Positions 26,756 through 35,700 of a stretch of 64,000 bases of DNA are shown piece by piece (positions within the stretch are counted from its first letter, which is position 1; the number at the start of each line of letters is the position of its first letter). The notes below the pieces were generated by a model, which was not told the origin of the DNA, did not search any database, and saw only the letters and a list, made by a program, of their open reading frames with translations. The translations under genes and the position numbers were made by a program. The DNA is from Cyanobacteriota bacterium (GTDB taxonomy: Bacteria; Acidobacteriota; Vicinamibacteria; Vicinamibacterales; UBA2999), in assembly GCA_019752015.1 (NCBI GenBank), contig JAIEMQ010000002.1, forward strand, positions 94,128 through 158,127, in the 5' to 3' direction.

Positions 26756-27777
26756 CTGGGCGCCGAGCTGCCGACGGGCACCGGTTGGATCCAGGCGAGC
26801 GTGCCGTTCGATTCGATCACCTTCGCGCGAACGTAGGACTCAGCGCCCTTGAACGTGTAGGTTGCGGGACTCGCGATCGCTTCGCTCAGGACGACGCCCT
26901 GCTTGCCGATGAACTGAATCCGGTACTTGCTCTGCGGTTCGGTCTTCACGGCGATCGACAGTGACGATGACGTGGCCGTCACTGATTGCAGCTCGACGCC
27001 GGTCGAGGAATAGAAGTCGCCGCGCTCGAGCGCGTCAGTGAGGGCGCGCGATTCCAGCCGGGCCGCGCGCACGTACACCCAGCCCTGCCCCGGCCGCGGC
27101 GCGGTCTTGTCCTCCGGCCTCTTGAAGTAATGCGCATCGTCCACGGCGATGCCGTAGAGCATCTTGCCGCTCGACAGCATCCGATCCCAGACTTCTTCGA
27201 GGCCCGGCACACCGCCGCCGCCCATGTTGTTCACGAGCGGATGGCCGTTGAAGACTTCGAACAATCGTGTGCGCTGGAGTTGCAGTAGCTCGGTGGCCGG
27301 GATCGCCCAGCCGTAGTTCGGATGGTTGACGCTCGGCACCGCGCCGGCGCCGCGGATCGCATCGATCATCCGCTGCGTCATGTCGAGCACCGAGCTGCCG
27401 CCGGTGGGCTTGATGAACGAATTCGGCGCGAACCCGTTCACGTGAATCGGTTTGTTCTCGAATCGATCGGTGACTTCCTCGCCCTTCATGACGAGGAACT
27501 GGTCGTCGGCGCCGTGCAGCGCGTTCAACCCGTCGACGCTCGTGAGGTAGTTGTGATCGGTGAGCGTGACGAAGTTGTAGCCGTGCTCTCGATACCAGCG
27601 CACCACGTCATCAGGTGTCGAGTCGCCGTCGCTGTTCAGCGTGTGCGTGTGCAGGTTGCCCTTGAACCACGATCCCCTCGGGCTTGGGGCTTGGGACTTG
27701 GGGCTTGGGGATTGTAGAAACACGCCCGTCACCGCCGCAACACAAACTCCTATTCGCGCGCGAGAAATGTTATTCAA
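26752..27777 (-). CDS. Exported PHP-domain phosphoesterase
   Basis: PHP fold (polymerase and histidinol phosphatase): metal motif GNLHTHTLNSDGD, then VTLTDHNYL, VMKGEEV, and PSVNHPNYGW. Such proteins hydrolyse phosphoesters with three metals. TTG 27777 gives a signal peptide (SRARIGVCVAAVTGVFL); a frame from 27804 would start within a repeat. After the signal the N-terminus SPSPKSQAPSPRG is encoded by the left CTTGGG word arm. The C-terminal beta region (from about residue 265) is of unknown role. Confidence 0.82.
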   Translation of the reverse strand: MNNISRARIGVCVAAVTGVFLQSPSPKSQAPSPRGSWFKGNLHTHTLNSDGDSTPDDVVRWYREHGYNFVTLTDHNYLTSVDGLNALHGADDQFLVMKGEEVTDRFENKPIHVNGFAPNSFIKPTGGSSVLDMTQRMIDAIRGAGAVPSVNHPNYGWAIPATELLQLQRTRLFEVFNGHPLVNNMGGGGVPGLEEVWDRMLSSGKMLYGIAVDDAHYFKRPEDKTAPRPGQGWVYVRAARLESRALTDALERGDFYSSTGVELQSVTATSSSLSIAVKTEPQSKYRIQFIGKQGVVLSEAIASPATYTFKGAESYVRAKVIESNGTLAWIQPVPVGSSAPR

Positions 27778-27824
27778 GCCCCAAGCCCCAACCCCAAGCC
27801 CCAAGTCCCAAGCCCCAAGCCCCT
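27681..27824. repeat. Inverted CTTGGGR arms, 30-bp perfect match
   Basis: Left arm 27681-27714 and right arm 27776-27824 share a 30-bp identical sequence in opposite orientation, spaced about 65 bp. The left arm is translated in the PHP protein and the right arm fills the gap to ygfZ. Word identical to the 17.5-kb array. Confidence 0.92.
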
Positions 27825-28656
27825 ATTTCACTACCGCCTTGATGCGCGAATCATTCCACATCACGGTGACTTCCGTATCACTGGCGGTGAAGTCGCGATG
27901 GACGTATCCAAGTCCCACAACGCGATTGAGGTTGGGCGAAAAGGCGGCGCTGGTGACGCGGCCGATGTCGCGGTCGAATGAAAAGATCCGCGAGTCCGGC
28001 AGCGGCACAATGTCCGCGCTCTCGTCGCCGATCCATTGCACCAGCTTTTTCGCGACCCGACCGCCGCCGCGATGCGTGACGCGCACGATCACTTCCTGGC
28101 CGACGTAGCAGCCTTTCGTGAAGGAGATCGCGCGATCCTCGATGCCGGCTTCGAGCGGGATGGTGTCCTCGGTCATGTCGGCGAGGAACCGCGGCACGCC
28201 GCGCTCGATGCGAATCACCTCGAAGGTGTCGCTGGTGATCTCGGTCAGCGACGCGAATTCGTCCGGCAGCGATTCGCCGACCAGGTCGATCAAGGTGTCG
28301 GACTTGATCACGGTCCACGAAAACAGCTTCGCGCTCTCATCGGTGACCTGCGCGTCTTCGGAAAAGATCAGGCCGTCGAGTTTTTCCCGCACCGGAGCGG
28401 CCAGCGACAGCGGCACCGCGAGCAGCAGCCGATCGCCGCGTGCGAAGACGTGCATGTCGGTGATCATCCGGCCCTGCGGCGTCAGGTAGGCGGCATACTG
28501 GCTGTCGCCGTCTTTCAGCGATTCGACGTCATTCGTCAGCAAGCCCTGCATCCAGACCGCGCGATCCGCGCCGCTGACCGCCAAAACGCCGCGATCGACG
28601 CGCCGCACCACCCCGCCATTGGCCGTCACGGCCTTGTAGCCGTCGAGGGAGAACAT
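27823..28656 (-). CDS. ygfZ: YgfZ/GcvT-like folate-binding protein
   Basis: 277 aa. The COG0354 hallmark KGCYVGQEVIVR is present at about residue 190, plus QGLLTNDVESL near the N-terminus and a C-terminal beta-barrel-like segment. YgfZ supports repair or maturation of iron-sulfur enzymes such as the tRNA methylthiolase MiaB, using tetrahydrofolate. Cytosolic. Its start ATG nearly touches a plus-strand ATG of the divergent hydrolase, so that gene's start is placed downstream. Confidence 0.9.
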   Translation of the reverse strand: MFSLDGYKAVTANGGVVRRVDRGVLAVSGADRAVWMQGLLTNDVESLKDGDSQYAAYLTPQGRMITDMHVFARGDRLLLAVPLSLAAPVREKLDGLIFSEDAQVTDESAKLFSWTVIKSDTLIDLVGESLPDEFASLTEITSDTFEVIRIERGVPRFLADMTEDTIPLEAGIEDRAISFTKGCYVGQEVIVRVTHRGGGRVAKKLVQWIGDESADIVPLPDSRIFSFDRDIGRVTSAAFSPNLNRVVGLGYVHRDFTASDTEVTVMWNDSRIKAVVK

Positions 28657-28683
28657 GTTGTCTAATTTGATTGTGTCCCAACT

Positions 28684-28727
28684 GACAGGCAGACAGGCCG
28701 ACAGGCCGACAGGCCGACAGGCCGGCA
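28684..28727. repeat. ACAGGCCG octamer array, about 5 copies
   Basis: About 44 bp of ACAGGCCG words in the divergent ygfZ/hydrolase spacer. Open in frame with the hydrolase and readable as TGRQADRPTGRQ, but probably untranslated. Confidence 0.9.
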
Positions 28728-28735
28728 GCCTTTTC

Positions 28736-30403
28736 GTGACGTGCGCGTTTGCCGTGCTGGTTTTTTTGATGCCGGCGGCGGACCTGCGGGCACAACCGCC
28801 ACCGCCGCTTCCCGCCGCGGAAAACGGTACTCAATTCCTTGTTTTTTTCCGATCGCAGCCGGTCGGCCGCGAGGAAGTGCTCGTGCTGCGCATGGGCGAC
28901 GGCTGGGTCGTGCGCGGCACCAGCCGGCTCGGGCCGCCGATGGACATCACCACGCGCGTCGCGCAGGTCGATTACGACCTGCAGTGGCGTCCGAAAGCGC
29001 TGCTCATTGACGGCATCGTCCGCGGCCAGGACGTGACGCTGAAGACGACGTTTGACGGCACGAAAGCCGCGAGCCTGCTCGCGGTGCAGGGTGCTCCGCA
29101 ATCGAAGACCGATCCCGTCGCCGCGGATACGGTGGTGCTGCCGAACATGTTTCTCGGATCGTACGCGGCGCTGGCGCGCCGTCTGCAGGGCAAGGCCGCG
29201 GGAGCCGAGTTGCGCGCTTACGTAGCGCCGACAGCGGAGATGACGGTGCGCGTCATGTCGGCGACGCCCGAGCGCATCGAAACGCCCAGAGGCATCATCA
29301 ACGCCACGCGCTACGCGATGACATTCAACAGTCCGCCGCCGGCCGGCGATCTGCCGGTCAACCTGTGGGCAGATGCGGACGGCGCCTTGCTGCGGTTGCA
29401 AATCCCGTCGCAGACGGTGGAGATGGCGCGCGAAGACATCGCGTCGGCCGCGTCACGAACGGCGGCGTTCTCGATACCCGGCGACGAGAGCGTGCAAATC
29501 CCGAGCATTGGTTTCCATCTCGCGGCCACGATCACGCGGCCGCCCTCGGCCACCGGCGCAGTGCCGGCCGTGATCCTGATCTCCGGCTCGGGCCCGACCG
29601 ATCGCGATGAGACCGTTGCCGGCATTCCGATCTTCGGCCAGCTCGCGCGCGATCTCGTCGCAGCCGGATTCGCGGTCGTGCGCTACGACAAACGCGGTGT
29701 CGGACAAAGCGGCGGCCGCGCCGAGTCTGCGACGATCGCCGACTACGCCGAGGACGCGCGGATGGTGCTGCTCTGGCTCGAGAAGCAGAAAGGCATCGAC
29801 AAGGATCGGATTGCCCTTGTCGGCCACAGCGAAGGCGGATTGGTGGCGATGCTGACCGGCGGCCGCGAGCGCGGCAAGGTCGCCGCCATCGCGCTGCTTG
29901 GCACCCCTTCAGCCAGCGGCAACGACATCGTCCTCGAGCAGCAGAAGCACATGCTCTCGAAGATGCCGATAGACGATGCCCAGCGCGAGGAGAAGATCGC
30001 GCTGCAGCAGAAGATCAATACCGCGGTGATCAAGGGCACCGGCTGGACCGACATCCCGATCCAGGCGCGGCGTGCCGCCGACACGCCGTGGTTCTACAGC
30101 TTCCTGACCTTCGATCCTGAAAAGGCGATGAAGGAAACGCGACAGCCGCTGTTGATTGTGCAGGGCGAGCTCGACACGCAGGTGATGCCGCACCACGCCG
30201 ACAAGCTCGCCGTCATGGCGCGCGAGCGCAAAGGCGACAAGGTGCCGGTTGAAGTCGTCAAGGTACCGGGCGTCAATCACCTGCTGGTGCCGGCGAAGAC
30301 CGGCGACGTCACCGAATACGGAACGCTCGGCGCCGACGCCAAAGTGTCGCCGCAGGTGACCGGCGCGGTGGCGACGTTCCTGACGAAGGTGCTGAAGGGC
30401 TGA
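28736..30403 (+). CDS. Secreted alpha/beta hydrolase with N-terminal beta domain
   Basis: About 555 aa from GTG 28736, which starts a signal peptide (TCAFAVLVFLMPAADLRAQ); ATG 28655 overlaps ygfZ and would add repeat-coded residues. Residues up to about 265 form a beta-rich domain found ahead of such hydrolases. The hydrolase domain has LISGSGPTDRDE, RYDKRGVGQSGG, nucleophile GHSEGG, the QGELDTQV acid region and VNHLL His. Related to Est/acyl-peptide hydrolases of the periplasm; the substrate is unknown. Confidence 0.88.
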   Translation: MTCAFAVLVFLMPAADLRAQPPPPLPAAENGTQFLVFFRSQPVGREEVLVLRMGDGWVVRGTSRLGPPMDITTRVAQVDYDLQWRPKALLIDGIVRGQDVTLKTTFDGTKAASLLAVQGAPQSKTDPVAADTVVLPNMFLGSYAALARRLQGKAAGAELRAYVAPTAEMTVRVMSATPERIETPRGIINATRYAMTFNSPPPAGDLPVNLWADADGALLRLQIPSQTVEMAREDIASAASRTAAFSIPGDESVQIPSIGFHLAATITRPPSATGAVPAVILISGSGPTDRDETVAGIPIFGQLARDLVAAGFAVVRYDKRGVGQSGGRAESATIADYAEDARMVLLWLEKQKGIDKDRIALVGHSEGGLVAMLTGGRERGKVAAIALLGTPSASGNDIVLEQQKHMLSKMPIDDAQREEKIALQQKINTAVIKGTGWTDIPIQARRAADTPWFYSFLTFDPEKAMKETRQPLLIVQGELDTQVMPHHADKLAVMARERKGDKVPVEVVKVPGVNHLLVPAKTGDVTEYGTLGADAKVSPQVTGAVATFLTKVLKG

Positions 30404-30453
30404 ACGCGGACGGTTTCGGTCTGATTCGCGAGGCCTGGATGTCACAGCGGCCT

Positions 30454-30537
30454 CTAGAAGTAAGCCTTCTTGTCTTCGCGACTTGCCGTATCAGGCGGAA
30501 TCGCACCGGCGCGAATGACTGCGTCCTTTAGTGACAT
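30454..30537 (-). CDS. 27-aa reading frame, possible remnant of a restriction gene
   Basis: Starts two bases after the methyltransferase stop. ATG, MSLKDAVIRAGAIPPDTASR..., ends with TAG. Its position and spacing are those of a second gene in a restriction-modification operon, so it may be the N-terminus of a lost endonuclease. Too short to assign. Confidence 0.3.
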   Translation of the reverse strand: MSLKDAVIRAGAIPPDTASREDKKAYF

Positions 30538-30539
30538 CG

Positions 30540-31839
30540 CTACCTCTTGGTTCGGCGTTCACGCAGCACCACAGTAGCTTCTCTCAACCGTGCGAGATCC
30601 CGATGCGAGAGGCCAATCGCTCTTGCAACCAACGAATCTATTTCTTCCTGCAAAGTTACGTGGCCGCTCTTGCGCGCGATCTTGTCGTATGAACTCGCTA
30701 GATCCGATGTCGCGGACGACGCTGGCAACGCAGGAATCAGAACGCGAGCAGATTCCCGCGGTTCCAGCTTTAACATTCCGCCTCCCATAGAGTGACCCTC
30801 AATTTCGCAACTCAGGCTCGTGAGTGAGGAATACCAACCAATAGTCAGAGCTGTCGGTGAGATCGGGGCTACGGAAGCGAATCGAACGACGTGCAGCGTG
30901 TTTGGCGCAACGGCTTTGGCATTGTTCAAAAACAGTTTCGGGTGACTACTGCTCATGTAGCTCAGGAAAGCGTCGCCCACGTGAACATGTGGGACCACGT
31001 ACCAGGGCTCTCTGTTCAACAAATCGCGCGACGCCACTACTCCAAGCTGATGATGATTCACTCTCGCGATCCGTATCTCCCTTCCATGACTGCAGTGACG
31101 ACGCGTCGTGGATGGAATGAACTTCTAGCCGTTCACATGTCTGGCCACGCCGTTCGGCAAGAACCAATACGGTGTCCTCAGCCAGATCGGAAAACAGTTT
31201 CCTTTCGAACACTATCAACTGCACTCGTCCGAACGATGATGTCAGGTATCGGACGACAGGCTTGGCATCCGGCATGCACCAGCTCGGCAGGCGCAACAAC
31301 CGCCATGCGCCCATCCGGTTCAATGAATGTTGTCGCGTGCACCAGAAATGGCGCCCACGAACTGCAGAGTTCGGAGAGTTCCACCCCAGCTTCCGAAGCG
31401 CGTCGAAGCGCTTTCTGTCGCACTTCACCAGAGAATCTCTGGTAACGAATAAATGGCGGGTTCCCAACGATCGCCGTGACCTTGCCGAACTGTCTCGGTG
31501 ACTGATCGAAAAAGTCCCCGTGAATGAGCTGGGGCGCGTTGTCGACTCCGTCAAACGAGTTGCGGGTCGAACGGTAAGTCTCGGAAGAGAGCTCGATGCC
31601 CCGAACTTGTGTCGCCACGAATCCACCCAACTCGATGATTCGGTGTCGCGCGGCCTTCAAAACACACCATCTCCCGCCGATGGATCGAGCACTACATCAT
31701 TGGTGGAGCGTACGGCCCAACGCGTTAGGAATTCCGCAACGACAGGCGGGGTTAAAACGCACGAAACTCTTGCGGATTTCTGGAAGCACAAATAAACCAG
31801 GAGAGCTTGTGCAACCTTAACAAAATGCTCGCTCTGCAT
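30540..31839 (-). pseudogene. N6-adenine DNA methyltransferase, frameshifted
   Basis: Class I DNA methyltransferase split over three frames. The N-terminal SAM region has VLTPPVVAEFL and DPSAGDGVF (motif I). Then a TTTT run appears one base short, shifting frame near 31657. The next segment has the catalytic VGNPPFIRYQRFSG and MAVVAPAELVHAG; a second shift near 31265 leads to RYLTSSFGRVQLIVFERKLF. A third near 31045 leads to the recognition region with EGHSMGGGMLKLEPRES. No intact product is possible. GC is visibly lower than neighbours, suggesting transfer. Assembly errors cannot be ruled out. Confidence 0.82.
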
Positions 31840-32193
31840 CAATGAGATCCATCGTTGTGATTGCGCGTGATCGGGACTGCCACGACCGCTCAGCCGACGA
31901 CGTAAAACCACACAACCTCTGCTTCGCCAAGCGTGCGTGAAAGACGACTCCGTCTTGGTGTCGTCGTCGATGCGCTGCAGCGGATGCCAGCCGGCCTTTT
32001 TCAGGTCGGCGGCGGTTCGACAGATCGCGTCGGCGGACGGAAACTCCGACGCAATCTCATACGAGAGCTGTTTTGACTCCTGCCGGCCCCACTCGTCGTG
32101 ATTCAGTCGTTGCTGTCGCGCATGCTGCCGCACGCTGCCGTCGCCGAAGGCGCCGAAGAACAATGCGAAGAGAAGGCGCGCAATGAGCACCAT
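31840..32193 (-). CDS. Small secreted protein of unknown function, 3' end disturbed
   Basis: From ATG 32193 (or 32208): signal peptide VLIARLLFALFFGAFG, then SYEIASEFPSADAICRTAADLKKAGWHPLQRI. The frame runs without a stop into the methyltransferase start. In another frame the sequence reads LGEAEVVWFYVVG then a stop near 31890, which looks like the natural C-terminus, so a frameshift or insertion junction is likely here. Overlaps the upstream secreted gene by a few bases. Confidence 0.55.
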
Positions 32194-32201
32194 TCGCTGA
32201 G

Positions 32202-32621
32202 CTACCACGACTCGGCCCCGTTGATCGCTCCCGACAGGACCGCGTTCCGAACTTCCTCGATCAATCTGAAGCCGCCCGGCGCGTGGCCGCCAAAATCAAG
32301 CGTCGTTGCGGCCGGCGTCCAGTGGAACAAGGCCACGCGCCACGATGGAGCCGCGCCGCGCTCGTAGTAGACGAGGCAGTGATCGATCGAACACCCCGCC
32401 GCGACCAGCCGTCTGCTCTTCAGCGGCGCTCCGGGCTCTGCGATATCGAGCGAGCCGCCGAACAACTCCTGAAGCTCGTCCCGCACGCCGAGGGGCAGTC
32501 CTCGGATCGACGTCACGATCTGAAACCGTTCGTCCTTGAAATGCGCCTGCAATGCCTGGGGCAATGTGATGGGCAGCGCGGCGAGGCTGCCGGTGACAAT
32601 GGCGCAGATCAGTCGCGTCAT
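32202..32621 (-). CDS. Secreted protein of unknown function
   Basis: 139 aa. Signal peptide TRLICAIVTGSLAALPITLP, then a region with one Cys pair (AAGCSIDHCLVYYERG) and a C-terminal FGGHAPGGFRLIEEVRNAVL helix. I do not recognise the family. ATG 32621 overlaps the stop of the acyltransferase fusion gene (ATGA), so it belongs to that transcript, and the next small secreted gene follows directly. Confidence 0.75.
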   Translation of the reverse strand: MTRLICAIVTGSLAALPITLPQALQAHFKDERFQIVTSIRGLPLGVRDELQELFGGSLDIAEPGAPLKSRRLVAAGCSIDHCLVYYERGAAPSWRVALFHWTPAATTLDFGGHAPGGFRLIEEVRNAVLSGAINGAESW

Positions 32622-35221
32622 AAGCGGGCCCACATCTTCTCAACACGCTCGCGCAGCGCGGTCGCGGTCTGATTGTAGTCGGCATCCTCCGCGAAGGTCA
32701 TCGGCTCGCCAATCGCAATCCGCACCGTGTGACGGCTCCAGGGACGCAACAGCCGCCAGTTGAAGCTGCGGCCGCGCGGCCACAGCTCGAAGACGCCTTT
32801 GATCGCCACCGGCACGATCGGCACGCGCAAGTGCTGCGCGAGGATCGGCGCGCCCTTCTTAAATTTTTTCACCGTGCCGTCGATCGATCGCTCGCCTTCC
32901 GGAAACAGCGCCAGCGCCTTGCCGTGTGCCAGACCGAACGCGCCGGCCTGCATGGCCGGCACCAGGTTGGAATCCGGATCGACCGGCACCAGGTTCGCTA
33001 TCCGCGCGAACCACTTCGTCAACGGCGTTTCGAAATACTCGACCGCGCCGACGAAGAACAGGTTCTTGAAAATGCGGAACGGCAGCTTCGCGCAGAGCAT
33101 GAATGGATCGAGATAGCTCTGGTGATTTGGACTGATGATGTAGGCGCCGCCGGCCGGGAGATTCTCGATGCCGGTGAGCTCGATGCGAAACAGGGCCGCG
33201 TGGATCAGGCGCGCGAGCGTATACATCAACGGCGCCGCGACCGGCCGCTTCTCGAGAAGGCCGCTGAGCACCGGATCCGTGTCCGGCGGCAGGTCGCGAA
33301 GCAGGACCGCCCAGGACTGGACCGGCGTCGCCGGCGCTGCGGCACCGCCCGCCCCGAGCGCACTGACCAGCTGACGGACCGTGAAAATTTCCGCGGCGGC
33401 CGCCTGCGGCACCCTCACGCCGGCCCGCTGCTCGAGGTCCGTCAGGAGCTCGACGCGCTCCATCGAGTCGAAGCCGAGGTCGAGCTCGAGGTTCGCATCT
33501 GGAAACACGCGCGCGCCTGCTTTCAACCGTCCCTGGATCACCTCGAGCACGGCGGCCGATCGCGGCTCTTCCATCCACGCACGATCCTCGGCGCTGATCT
33601 GCGCTGCGGCTTCCGGCGAGGCGCTCGTCTGCCGCTCGCGGACGCGACGCTCCACCTCATGCCTCTTGATCTTGTGCGTCGTCGTCCTCGGCAGCGGCTC
33701 GAACCAGATGTCGTAGCCGAGCACGCGCTTGTGCGGCGGCAGGCCCGCGGCCAGGCCTTCCATTTCGAAGCGGATCAGGTCGCCGGCGTTGACGATCTTT
33801 CTCTCGCGCAGCAGCTCCATGTTCGGCACCACGACGCCGAAGAGCCGCTCGGAGGTGGGCCGCCCGGGATCCGCGAGGCCCATCACGCAGATCTCTTTCA
33901 CGAACGGCGACGTTCGATAGTGCGTTTCGATCTCCTCCGGATAGATGTTCTTGCCGGACGCGAGTACGATGATCTCCTTCTTGCGGCCGGTGATCGTGAT
34001 GCGGCCGTCTTCATCCATCCGTCCGAGATCGCCGGTGTAGAACCAGCCATCGCGAATCACTTCGGCGGTCACGTCGGGACGGTTGTGATAGCCCTGCATC
34101 ACGATCCCGCCCCTGATGGCGATCTCACCGTCGACCAGCTTGATGTCCACGCCGGGCAGCGCACGGCCCACCGTATCAATGTGCGCGTCATGCGGTGTGT
34201 TGATCGACGCCGCGGCGCTCGTCTCGGTCAGCCCGTAGGCCTGGAGAATCGTGAAGCCAAGCGAATACAAATCCCTGCCGATTGCAGGATCGAATTTCGA
34301 GCCGCCGGTCACCAGCAGGCGCATCTCGCGGCCCATGACGTCGTGCACCTTGCCGAAAAACACACGTCCGAGATTGACGCCCAGACGGCGCAGCCGGAAG
34401 TTGAGCGCGAGCAGCATCCGGAACAGCAGGCGCGTGATGACGTTCGACTTCGAGACCTGCTGCATCACGCGCTGATGAATCAGGTAGAAGAACTGCGGCA
34501 CGCACGCGAAGATCGTGATCTTCCGCTCCGACAGCGCCTTGAGCAAATCGCTTGAATTCAGCGTTTCGAGATAAGCAACGCGAGCGCCGACGGCGAACGG
34601 AAGCAGCAGGTTGGCGAGCTGCGCGAGCGAGTGAAACAGCGGCAGCACTCCGAGCACCGCGTCCCTGTCACTGACGTCGACGACGGCGAATGCGGCGTCT
34701 CGTTCGGCCAGCAGATTCGCGTGCGTCAGGACGACTCCTTTCGGATCTGATGTCGTACCGCTCGTGTACAAAATGACTGCCGTCGCGGTCGATTCCACTG
34801 CTTCAAGCGGTGCGCCCGCTTCAGGAACCGCGTGGAGGCCGACGACATCAACGCCGCTTTCGCGCGCGGTTGCGTCGAACTTCTTGCTCGCGAAAACGAT
34901 CTTCGATCCGGAATCACGGACGATCGTCGCGACCTGCGCGGGTGAGTAATTCGTGTCGAGGGGAACAGCAACGGCGCCGCGCTTCAGGATGCCGAGATAG
35001 GCGGCGCACCAGTGCGCGTCGTTCGCGGCGAGGATGGCGCAGCGATCGCCGGGACGAATCCCCTGCTGCGCCAGCCACGACGCCCATGCCGACGCCATGT
35101 CATGCAGCTGGCGATACGTGAATCGATCGACACGATCCGCGCGCTGGATCTCGACAGCCGTCCGATCACCGAAACGCGAAACCGTTTCGGCGAAGACGAT
35201 CCAGAAGTTTGGCTGGCTCAC
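32618..35221 (-). CDS. Acyl-ACP/CoA synthetase - acyl carrier - PlsC acyltransferase fusion
   Basis: 867 aa with three domains. Residues 1 to about 540: AMP-binding enzyme (ILYTSGTTSDPKG, YGLTETSAA, TGDLGRMDEDG, LASGKNIYPEE). About 555-630: acyl carrier domain with phosphopantetheine Ser in GFDSMERVEL. About 650 to the end: PlsC-type acyltransferase with NHQSYLD and FPEGERS. The protein could load a fatty acid on its own carrier and pass it to a lysophospholipid or similar acceptor. The PlsC domain suggests membrane association. It shares a four-base overlap with the cupin gene's stop upstream. Confidence 0.9.
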   Translation of the reverse strand: MSQPNFWIVFAETVSRFGDRTAVEIQRADRVDRFTYRQLHDMASAWASWLAQQGIRPGDRCAILAANDAHWCAAYLGILKRGAVAVPLDTNYSPAQVATIVRDSGSKIVFASKKFDATARESGVDVVGLHAVPEAGAPLEAVESTATAVILYTSGTTSDPKGVVLTHANLLAERDAAFAVVDVSDRDAVLGVLPLFHSLAQLANLLLPFAVGARVAYLETLNSSDLLKALSERKITIFACVPQFFYLIHQRVMQQVSKSNVITRLLFRMLLALNFRLRRLGVNLGRVFFGKVHDVMGREMRLLVTGGSKFDPAIGRDLYSLGFTILQAYGLTETSAAASINTPHDAHIDTVGRALPGVDIKLVDGEIAIRGGIVMQGYHNRPDVTAEVIRDGWFYTGDLGRMDEDGRITITGRKKEIIVLASGKNIYPEEIETHYRTSPFVKEICVMGLADPGRPTSERLFGVVVPNMELLRERKIVNAGDLIRFEMEGLAAGLPPHKRVLGYDIWFEPLPRTTTHKIKRHEVERRVRERQTSASPEAAAQISAEDRAWMEEPRSAAVLEVIQGRLKAGARVFPDANLELDLGFDSMERVELLTDLEQRAGVRVPQAAAAEIFTVRQLVSALGAGGAAAPATPVQSWAVLLRDLPPDTDPVLSGLLEKRPVAAPLMYTLARLIHAALFRIELTGIENLPAGGAYIISPNHQSYLDPFMLCAKLPFRIFKNLFFVGAVEYFETPLTKWFARIANLVPVDPDSNLVPAMQAGAFGLAHGKALALFPEGERSIDGTVKKFKKGAPILAQHLRVPIVPVAIKGVFELWPRGRSFNWRLLRPWSRHTVRIAIGEPMTFAEDADYNQTATALRERVEKMWARL

Positions 35222-35700
35222 TTAGGCGCGAGCCATCGTACCTCAAGATACGTGACCGGCTTGTCGATTGCGGAAAACCAGTGCGGCGATCCGGCGGGGA
35301 CAATGAACACGTCGCCTTTGACGAAACGCTGGCTGACGCCCTCGTTGATCGATGCCGGCTTGCCGTTCGCCGCGGCGATCAATTTCCCGCCGGTCACCAT
35401 TGTGCCTTCGCCGTCAACGATGTAGAGCAGCTCGGTGTTGCCCGGGTGCGCGAGGGCACCCGCGGCCTTGTCGCGCTTCACCACGCTGACGCGATATTGA
35501 TCCGTCGTCGTCACGTTCGACGACGACATGCCGCCCGCGTTCACGTTCGCGTTGGCGAGAACGGCGGCGAGATCGGCGGCCGGCTTGAAAATCGCCGGAG
35601 ATCCCGGCGCTGGCGCGGGCGCCGGCGGCGCTTGCGTTTGCGCGAACGCCGTCGAGCCGATCAGTATGGCTACCGTTGTCATCGCGAATTTCATCATCAT
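35218..35700 (-). CDS. Secreted cupin-domain protein
   Basis: 160 aa. Signal peptide KFAMTTVAILIGSTAFAQ, a Pro/Ala-rich linker (PPAPAPAPGSP), then a cupin barrel: GALAHPGNTELLYIVDGEG and FVKGDVFIVPAGSPHWF supplying the His/Glu metal site. Periplasmic; substrate unknown. Starts four bases inside the PAP2 stop and ends in the start of the synthetase fusion, so PAP2, cupin and the fusion gene form a run. Confidence 0.88.
   Translation of the reverse strand: MMMKFAMTTVAILIGSTAFAQTQAPPAPAPAPGSPAIFKPAADLAAVLANANVNAGGMSSSNVTTTDQYRVSVVKRDKAAGALAHPGNTELLYIVDGEGTMVTGGKLIAAANGKPASINEGVSQRFVKGDVFIVPAGSPHWFSAIDKPVTYLEVRWLAPK

Noticed and set aside
30540..31839. Three separate small methyltransferase genes
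   Set aside because: The motifs follow the order of one methyltransferase and none of the parts could work alone, so a single frameshifted gene is more likely.
32729..34555. A 608-codon plus-strand open frame
   Set aside because: Antisense to the acyl-ACP synthetase/PlsC fusion, with Arg/His/Asp-rich composition typical of reversed high-GC coding sequence and no family motif.
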